Below are positions 1-4,778 of a DNA stretch of 8,083 nt, one piece after another. The notes beneath the pieces are model-generated. The model was not told the DNA's origin, searched no databases, and saw only the letters and a list, made by a program, of their open reading frames with translations. Source of the stretch: Campylobacteraceae bacterium (lineage in GTDB: Bacteria; Campylobacterota; Campylobacteria; Campylobacterales; Campylobacteraceae). Within the stretch, counting starts at the first letter, position 1, and every line of letters begins with the position of its first letter. The position numbers were made by a program, and so were the translations under genes. The DNA lies in assembly GCA_031256525.1 (NCBI GenBank), contig JAIRQK010000078.1, positions 1 to 8,083 on the forward strand. Direction: 5' to 3'.

Positions 1-1
1 C

Positions 2-1843
2 TATGTGGATTTTTTAGATAGAGATAGAAAAGAACCAACTTATATCCTGTTTAAGAATATGATCAGATCCTTAGTCTATGAGGCATTAAAAGAGTTTAGA
101 CTCTATCAGTCCTACCAATTCATTAAAGGTGTACAAAAAACTAAAATCCAAGCACTTTTACAAGAAAAAGAGTTTGAGGGAGTTATATGGAACTTCTTTA
201 GTTTTTCAGATAAGCAGATTAAGAATCATATAGATAAAATAATATCAAGTGCAAGTTGGACTGGAAATAAATTCGAAGCAAAATCCATCAAAGAGGAGTT
301 TGATGCAGGTAGACAGTACGCTTTAGTAAATAGCATTATCTATATGAAAAAAAGCAAAGATGGCATTATAGGCTCTTTGAGTAATTATCTTAAAAATGCT
401 TATATACCCAATGAACTAAAACGCACAAAAATTATACAAAAAACACCATTAAAATATAGGCTTTCTGAGTTTGATTTTTTAGTTGAAGATGACTATATAA
501 ATAACTACATTACCAATGTCCATAAAAAGATGCCAAGTGAACCGGATATCTATGGTATAGATAAGAATGGAAGTTTCATAAATTACAGCTTTAGTGGCGA
601 AAACGATAATCCATTCTCAGTAATTATCGCATCTGCTGGTAGTGGAAAATCTGTCGCAAAACAGAAGATGATTGCACAGATGATAGACCTTAATATTGAG
701 ACTCGTAAAGCAGAGAAACTTGGAAAGGGCGTAAAGGTAAGAGCTTATGATGTTGGATATAGTGATGAGATGTTTATCAATGCACTTAAAACCAATCCAG
801 ACAACAATATCGTTCAACTTGAAAGCGGTATGGGAACTTTTAGATACAACATTGTCTATGTTGATTTTAATGGCAATAAAGATGATATAGAAGCTGACAT
901 TCAGTTTGCAGCAGACCTAATAAGTGTTATTAGACAAAGTCAAGGACAGAGCGTTTTAACTCTTCCGCAGATGACATGTTTCAAAGATATCATAAGAAAG
1001 ATATATCAAGGCAAAGTTGATTATCAAAACTACAAGGTTTACGATCTAAGTGAAACCCATAAAGCACTATATGATAAATTAATAGCATTAGGATATGAAG
1101 ATGGTACAAATCTGAAAACTCTAAAAGAGGATGAGTTTAGATTTTTAAAATGTCCACTCTTGAGAGATATTGAGAAGTATGCAAAACTTCAAAGCTCAAA
1201 TCAACAGTTAGCTGAAATTGACCGTAAAACATATCTTGAAGTTAGTACTGTCTGTGCGGATATTGGTAAAGAGCCAATGTTTAATACATTTGATAATGTT
1301 GCAGTCCAAGATGCTGATTTTTTAAGTATGGAGTTAAACAACTTTAAAGAGAATACACTCTTTTTACCAATTTTTCTCTGCATCTTCCAAAAAACATATC
1401 TAAAAGATAGAAACTATGCACTTTGGTGTAAAAGCAACAGGATTAAACCTCCAAAACTTTTCTATGCAATAGAGGAAGCAAGAAACTTCTTTAAAGTGCC
1501 TTATTTTGAGAATATTTTAACAAAAGTGGTACTAGAAGCTAGAAAGTATAATCTACATCTTTGCTTCGTTGTTCAAAACGCAGAACATATTCCACATGGC
1601 GTTTTAAAAAATATCAATACAAGAATATTTCTACTCTCACCTTCTAAAAAAGAGGAAGTAAAGGCAGAGGTTAAAGAACTAAATCCACCAGATAAACTAA
1701 TTGAAGCAATAAACAATAGTAAACAATATGAGATGGTTATCTGGTATAGAGACGGTGTTTTTCAGATGAGTTTTGAGATTAGTAAAGAGGAGATGGAGCT
1801 ATTTAACACCAATCCTAACCTCATAGGAAGCAGTAATGGATAG
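2..1843 (+). CDS. VirB4/TraU/DotO-like T4SS ATPase, 5' end missing
   Basis: This is a cytoplasmic AAA+-type ATPase that powers type IV secretion or conjugation from the inner face of the membrane. The frame is open to the window edge (codon TAT at 2-4), so the GTG at 5 is probably internal and the N-terminus lies upstream. Numbering from that GTG, residues 1-200 are the end of the N-terminal domain. Walker A is ASAGSGKS at 209-216 (K215, S216), and a Walker B-like strand KLFYAIEEAR spans 484-493 (E490, E491). The following EARKYNLHLCFVVQN (511-525) is the helix and sensor strand typical of VirB4-like proteins. The 612 visible residues would fit the C-terminal part of a TraU/DotO protein of about 1000 residues. 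The last 8 nt overlap the next gene. The Walker B acidic pair is EE rather than the usual DE. The ATPase assignment is firm; the TraU/DotO branch is inferred from the neighbours. Confidence 0.82.
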   Translation, partial: YVDFLDRDRKEPTYILFKNMIRSLVYEALKEFRLYQSYQFIKGVQKTKIQALLQEKEFEGVIWNFFSFSDKQIKNHIDKIISSASWTGNKFEAKSIKEEFDAGRQYALVNSIIYMKKSKDGIIGSLSNYLKNAYIPNELKRTKIIQKTPLKYRLSEFDFLVEDDYINNYITNVHKKMPSEPDIYGIDKNGSFINYSFSGENDNPFSVIIASAGSGKSVAKQKMIAQMIDLNIETRKAEKLGKGVKVRAYDVGYSDEMFINALKTNPDNNIVQLESGMGTFRYNIVYVDFNGNKDDIEADIQFAADLISVIRQSQGQSVLTLPQMTCFKDIIRKIYQGKVDYQNYKVYDLSETHKALYDKLIALGYEDGTNLKTLKEDEFRFLKCPLLRDIEKYAKLQSSNQQLAEIDRKTYLEVSTVCADIGKEPMFNTFDNVAVQDADFLSMELNNFKENTLFLPIFLCIFQKTYLKDRNYALWCKSNRIKPPKLFYAIEEARNFFKVPYFENILTKVVLEARKYNLHLCFVVQNAEHIPHGVLKNINTRIFLLSPSKKEEVKAEVKELNPPDKLIEAINNSKQYEMVIWYRDGVFQMSFEISKEEMELFNTNPNLIGSSNG

Positions 1844-2474
1844 TATTGTAGGTGCTGATTTAATTGTTGCTGCGTTGGTGTTTGGTCTATCTGCCATAAC
1901 ATTTGCAACAGCTCCATTTCTACTTGTAATGATAGGTGGAATCAGAAAAGCAGAGACTACAAATAGTGGAGAAGGTGGATATATTACTACTCTGTTTATG
2001 GCGTTTTGCGTGCATATTATAAGTTGTATGTTCTTTATGGCTTTAATTCATATACTTGATATCTTTTATGATCAAAGCAAGTATATCTCCAATACTGTTT
2101 TAAAGATATTTTGGAATAGTGGCGATAGTTTTAAAAATTTTAACTTTATTCAAGCAAGTGGTGATGCTGCACATGGTGCATGGACAGTTTTAAAAATGGC
2201 AACAACAACAATAAATTTAATATTTGCTTTATTGCCCCTACTTCTAATTGCAGGAGCGGCAAGTTATGGTTTTAAACAAGCAAGAAAGGATACTTATAAT
2301 GAGAACATTTTAACAATTATTACGTTTATATCTGTGTCAGTGATAATGACAACGATATTTTATATAGCATGGGCAAGTATAGCAGGTTTGGCATTGTTTA
2401 TGCCTAATGATAGTAGCTTAATAGGATACACACGAAATTTGTGGATAGAACACATCTTAAAGACAGGATCATAA
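1836..2474 (+). CDS. Four-helix inner-membrane protein of the T4SS operon
   Basis: A 212-aa polytopic membrane protein. Hydrophobic segments lie at about 8-34, 49-77, 120-147 and 157-188, separated by a polar loop at 78-118. There is no cleavable signal peptide. The ATG at 1836 is preceded by AGGAAG (1825-1830) and overlaps the ATPase stop by 8 nt, which points to translational coupling and to a partner role beside the ATPase. Sequence similarity to a named family is not clear to me. Size and topology recall the small inner-membrane proteins DotE/IcmC and TraQ, encoded near the DotO/TraU ATPase in Legionella and R64, but this is analogy from context only. It could equally be a lineage-specific channel subunit. 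That it is a real membrane protein is well supported by the operon setting and hydrophobicity. Confidence 0.8.
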   Translation: MDSIVGADLIVAALVFGLSAITFATAPFLLVMIGGIRKAETTNSGEGGYITTLFMAFCVHIISCMFFMALIHILDIFYDQSKYISNTVLKIFWNSGDSFKNFNFIQASGDAAHGAWTVLKMATTTINLIFALLPLLLIAGAASYGFKQARKDTYNENILTIITFISVSVIMTTIFYIAWASIAGLALFMPNDSSLIGYTRNLWIEHILKTGS

Positions 2475-2475
2475 G

Positions 2476-2784
2476 ATGACTAAAGCAACAAAAAGAGTAG
2501 CTTGTCCACTTTGTGAAGCTATGTTAGAGGTGAATGATAGTGGTGTTTATTGCAAAAAGCGAGAGATTGAGGAACGAGGTACAAGTTTTATTAATGTTGG
2601 TGATTGTGACTTTCATATCTCTTTTAAAAGCCAAGCATTTAAAAAGCAGCTTTCAAGAGCAGATATTAAAAAGTTGATTAAAGGTAAAACAATTACCGAC
2701 ACAGAAGGTAATAAAATGAGTTTAGATCTATCGCAAGATAATGGATTTTACACATATATCGAGTTTGCAAAAAAAGTAAAGTAA
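2476..2784 (+). CDS. Cys4 zinc-ribbon protein with topoisomerase C-terminal-repeat-like domain
   Basis: A 102-aa soluble protein starting 1 nt after the previous stop, with AGGA at 2465-2468 upstream. C10, C13, C26 and C44 form a CxxC...C...C set that could bind one zinc. The part from about 44 to 97 has the order seen in the C-terminal repeat of bacterial type IA topoisomerases: CDFHISF, then L59 S60 and an acidic turn, then a K-rich L-x-x-G-K-T element (67-72), then a G-N-K plus hydrophobic-alternating strand (SLDLSQD), and a final aromatic strand FYTYIEF. In topoisomerases this region contacts DNA or partner proteins; here no catalytic domain is attached. Its place beside the ATPase is also that of the zinc protein DotN/IcmJ (TraT) in I-type systems, an alternative identity. 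A DNA-binding or coupling role is inference. The zinc ribbon is fairly sure, the function is not. Confidence 0.72.
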   Translation: MTKATKRVACPLCEAMLEVNDSGVYCKKREIEERGTSFINVGDCDFHISFKSQAFKKQLSRADIKKLIKGKTITDTEGNKMSLDLSQDNGFYTYIEFAKKVK

Positions 2785-2802
2785 AAGAGTTAGAAAAAAA
2801 TC

Positions 2803-2809
2803 AAAGGAG
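2803..2809 (+). promoter_or_regulatory. Strong ribosome binding site for the pilin-sized gene
   Basis: AAAGGAG lies 8 nt before the ATG at 2818 and is the best Shine-Dalgarno match in the first operon. It sits in a 33-nt gap (2785-2817), while the neighbouring genes abut or overlap. This suggests that the downstream protein is made in more copies than its operon mates. Confidence 0.7.
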
Positions 2810-2817
2810 TTAAAAGA

Positions 2818-3219
2818 ATGAGAAAAATAGCAAAAGTTCTATTTTTATTGGCTGTTGTTTCAACAGTTATGTTTGCAGCAGAAGGTGGAGCCGAATTTTC
2901 TGGCGTTGAGGGAGTTGTTTCAAGTTTTGATACAAGTGCACAAAAAGTTGTTGGAACACTTGTAAGATGGGTATTTGGTTTTTTACCATTAATACTGTTT
3001 TGTGTGGGGGTTTTTGGAGCAATTAAATACTCTAAAAAACAAGCTGAACATGACCAAGATAGTACTAAAGTCTTTATCTGGGCTGCTGGTGCAGGTATAT
3101 TAGGTGCAATCGTAGGCATCTTAGTAGATGCTTTAATTGGTGTAGCACTTATGGGTGATAGCCAAAAAGGGCTTGATGTTTTAAAAAATTTTTGGTCTGA
3201 TATGCTTGGAGTTAAATAG
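2818..3219 (+). CDS. Exported two-helix protein, VirB2/TrbC pilin-like or DotP/TraR-like
   Basis: A 133-aa protein with a clear signal peptide: RK at 2-3, hydrophobic core 7-18, and likely cleavage after A20 or A21 (VMFA-AEGG). The mature part of about 112 residues has two hydrophobic helices at about 45-69 and 87-112. They are joined by a short charged loop (KYSKKQAEHDQDSTK, 70-84), and the second helix is Gly/Ala-rich (AAGAGILGAIVGILVDALIGVA). This signal peptide plus helical hairpin is the layout of VirB2/TrbC-type pilins, and also of the 132-aa DotP/IcmD and TraR proteins of I-type systems. A strong ribosome binding site supports high output, as for a structural subunit. Which of the two identities holds cannot be decided by eye. 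The next gene starts directly after the stop. Confidence 0.75.
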   Translation: MRKIAKVLFLLAVVSTVMFAAEGGAEFSGVEGVVSSFDTSAQKVVGTLVRWVFGFLPLILFCVGVFGAIKYSKKQAEHDQDSTKVFIWAAGAGILGAIVGILVDALIGVALMGDSQKGLDVLKNFWSDMLGVK

Positions 3220-3534
3220 ATGAAGAAAATAGTGATTGCAATTTTTATTTTTTGTATGCAGCTTTATGCTGGATTTGAGAATTGCAATCCTTATGCAATC
3301 TCCAAATTTTCAAGCATTGAAAAAGAGATTACAAAAAAGTTTAATGACCTAAAGGGAGCTATTGCAGAGTTAGATAAGGCTTATAAGTCTTATCTTGATG
3401 CATTAGCTACCCAAAACGAATTATATGAAAAACTTCAAATACTCAAATCTGAAAACGCAAAAAGCGATGCAGAAAAGCTATTTGAATATCAAAAAGCAAG
3501 CAATTTGCTTGGATTAATTATTGAGGAGCGATAA
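3220..3534 (+). CDS. Small exported coiled-coil protein, unknown family
   Basis: A 104-aa protein starting at the base after the previous stop, with GGAG at 3208-3211. Residues 1-17 form a signal peptide (KK, core IVIAIFIFCMQL, cleavage LYA-GF). The mature protein has a single cysteine (C22) and is otherwise mostly one charged helix. Residues 31-90 have spaced Leu/Ile/Ala among Lys/Glu, as in a coiled coil, ending in a short hydrophobic stretch (LLGLIIEER). It is probably periplasmic. The lone cysteine near the mature N-terminus could pair with another protein, such as the Cys-containing product of the next gene. VirB5/TrbJ-type minor pilus proteins are also exported and helical but longer, so that relation is only a possibility. 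Its stop shares one base with the next start, which indicates coupled translation. Confidence 0.72.
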   Translation: MKKIVIAIFIFCMQLYAGFENCNPYAISKFSSIEKEITKKFNDLKGAIAELDKAYKSYLDALATQNELYEKLQILKSENAKSDAEKLFEYQKASNLLGLIIEER

Positions 3535-4601
3535 TGAAAAAGATAATATTATTAATAGTAACGTTAGTTGCAACATTGAATGCACAAGGTTTTGTGGCAA
3601 ACACACCAACTTCTAAGCCAGTAGATTTATCAAAATTGAAAGTAAATGTGCCTGGCTTCTCTTTTAATCCTTTCACGGGCGAATATGATTTTAATATGGA
3701 TGCACTATTTGATATGATTGGTTCTTGTGTTCCTGCTTTACCAAAATTTCCAGCACTTGATGTGTGTTCAGTATTTGATAAAGTAGATGCAAGTATGCAG
3801 TTTTGCGGAAACAATGTTAATGCAAATAAAGCATTAAAGGAGTTTTGTAAACAGGGCAAAGAGAAACTAACAGATAAGGTGGTAGGTAGCTTACCTACAT
3901 TTGATATAGTATTTGATGAACTTAATGAAAAACTTCCATCAGGAAGAAAAATTGGTGATTTAGATTTAGACATTGCAGCAGAGAAGATTGTTAAAAAAGC
4001 AGAGAGTGCAGCATATAAAGCATATGGATCAGGAGATCAGAGAGTTTTAAAACTCTTAATTGATAAATTAGCGAAAGATAACAGTACAAAAGGGAGCGGT
4101 AAAAACGCTAAAGATATAACAAGTATAAAAGTTGATGATTTAAAAGTACCTAAGAATATGGAAGAGTACTATAGTGAACTCAAAGTACTACAAGAAGCAG
4201 CAACTTCAGATTTGAAAGTATCTTCATCAAATAGAGTTGCTGAAAGCATTGGTAGCAATAGTGATAATGCACAACCAACAGTACAAGAACTTCACCGACT
4301 AATTGACCAAGGTACAGCAAAAAGAATAGGTATTGCAAGAGAAGCATTAAGCAAAGAAGATGATTATGCAATGCCAACAGAAGAGGGGATCAAATATCTA
4401 AGACCAGACTATAAAATTCAAGCAATGGCTAAGATATACAATCAACAGATGCGTGAAGTATTCTTAATATCACAAATTCAAAAAGAGGCAGATGCACAAA
4501 AGAACATTGTAACCATCACAGCTAAAAAGCAGATGATACTAAATACAAAGTTTCCACGTAGTGAAGTAGAACAGAGAATAGAGTCATTAATAGAGAGATA
4601 A
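3534..4601 (+). CDS. Exported 355-aa protein with four evenly spaced cysteines, unknown family
   Basis: The ATG at 3534 overlaps the previous TAA by one base (TAATG) and follows GAGGAG at 3523-3528. Residues 1-17 form a signal peptide (KK, core IILLIVTLVATL, cleavage LNA-QG). The mature N-terminal part carries C65, C78, C91 and C105, spaced 13, 13 and 14 residues, which could make two disulfides. They sit in a region rich in Phe and Pro (GFSFNPFTGEYDF, then VPALPKFPALDVC). From about 145 to the end the protein is charged and mainly helical, with a Ser/Gly/Lys linker near 183-195 and a Lys/Glu/Gln-rich C-terminal helix (about 295-353). There is no second membrane segment, so it should be periplasmic or surface-exposed. 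I do not recognise the family. It is the last gene before the repeat-rich gap, and its export and operon place suggest a T4SS envelope or pilus component. Confidence 0.78.
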   Translation: MKKIILLIVTLVATLNAQGFVANTPTSKPVDLSKLKVNVPGFSFNPFTGEYDFNMDALFDMIGSCVPALPKFPALDVCSVFDKVDASMQFCGNNVNANKALKEFCKQGKEKLTDKVVGSLPTFDIVFDELNEKLPSGRKIGDLDLDIAAEKIVKKAESAAYKAYGSGDQRVLKLLIDKLAKDNSTKGSGKNAKDITSIKVDDLKVPKNMEEYYSELKVLQEAATSDLKVSSSNRVAESIGSNSDNAQPTVQELHRLIDQGTAKRIGIAREALSKEDDYAMPTEEGIKYLRPDYKIQAMAKIYNQQMREVFLISQIQKEADAQKNIVTITAKKQMILNTKFPRSEVEQRIESLIER

Positions 4602-4620
4602 AGAGACGAAAATGAGTTAA

Positions 4621-4642
4621 TTAACTAAAATATTTTAGTTAA
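4621..4642. repeat. Perfect 22-nt palindrome, possible operator
   Basis: The arm TTAACTAAAAT (4621-4631) is followed with no spacer by its exact reverse complement ATTTTAGTTAA (4632-4642). It starts 19 nt after the stop of the 355-aa gene. No T-run follows on the + strand, so a classical terminator is unlikely. A binding site for a dimeric regulator is the simplest reading. Confidence 0.65.
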
Positions 4643-4657
4643 CAGATAAAACAAACT

Positions 4658-4684
4658 ACCCTGACTAACTATTTTAGTTAGGGT
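4658..4684. repeat. Hairpin sharing 11 nt with the palindrome upstream
   Basis: CTAACTA (4665-4671) and TAGTTAG (4675-4681) form a 7-bp stem with a TTT loop, extended by ACC (4658-4660) with GGT (4682-4684) across a bulge. The sequence TATTTTAGTTA (4670-4680) is identical to 4631-4641, a direct repeat 39 nt apart. The shared half-site suggests one protein could recognise both elements. It could also act as an RNA hairpin; no U-tract follows. Confidence 0.55.
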
Positions 4685-4718
4685 GCGAAGATTTAGAGAT
4701 TGATAGAGAAAGAGAAAA

Positions 4719-4734
4719 AACAGTTATGACTGTT
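4719..4734. repeat. Short inverted repeat AACAGT/ACTGTT
   Basis: AACAGT (4719-4724) and ACTGTT (4729-4734) are exact reverse complements around TATG. The dyad partly overlaps the -10-like TATAAA at 4734-4739. Arms of 6 bp could arise by chance; its place in a repeat cluster is why it is listed. Confidence 0.35.
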
Positions 4735-4740
4735 ATAAAC

Positions 4741-4755
4741 AAAAACTATGTTTTT
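4741..4755. repeat. Short inverted repeat AAAAAC/GTTTTT
   Basis: AAAAAC (4741-4746) and GTTTTT (4750-4755) are exact reverse complements around TAT. The hairpin would be weak and lies 10 nt upstream of the AAGGA ribosome binding site. It ends in a short T-run and so could mildly attenuate transcription, but the stem has only one G-C pair. Confidence 0.3.
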
Positions 4756-4778
4756 AGAGTTTAATAAGGACAAATAGT

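Larger units (their letters stand above)
4602..4778 (+). promoter_or_regulatory. Repeat-rich intergenic leader between two tra-like genes
   Basis: This 177-nt non-coding stretch is the largest gap in the window. It holds four inverted repeats (listed separately) and a purine-rich tract at about 4687-4720. A TTGATA at 4700-4705 could be a -35 element, and TATAAA at 4734-4739 resembles a -10, but they are 28 nt apart and do not form a normal pair, so no promoter is claimed. AAGGA at 4766-4770 is the ribosome binding site for the 840-aa gene. The density of dyads suggests transcriptional or mRNA-level control of the downstream gene. Confidence 0.5.

Noticed and set aside
5..7. GTG at 5 as the true start of the ATPase
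   Set aside because: The frame is open upstream, no ribosome binding site can be seen, and the visible length is well short of TraU/DotO proteins. The gene is better treated as truncated by the window.
2790..3119. 109-codon open frame on the - strand
   Set aside because: It is antisense to the pilin-sized gene, Pro/Thr/Ala-rich as expected from the reverse of a Gly/Val-rich membrane gene, and has no operon support.
3518..3973. 151-codon open frame on the - strand
   Set aside because: It lies opposite the 355-aa gene, whose start, signal peptide and coupling are convincing. The antisense product is a low-complexity Ser/Phe/Asn-rich translation with no good ribosome binding site.
4612..4620. 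Two-codon open frame ATG AGT TAA as a leader peptide
   Set aside because: It is too short to interpret and lacks a convincing ribosome binding site.
4621..4684. Rho-independent terminators after the 355-aa gene
   Set aside because: The palindrome is almost all A/T and neither it nor the next hairpin is followed by a T-run, so terminator function is not supported, though read-through control remains possible.
4602..4778. Origin of transfer
   Set aside because: Inverted repeats are present, but no relaxase gene adjoins and no recognisable nick site was seen. A regulatory role fits at least as well.
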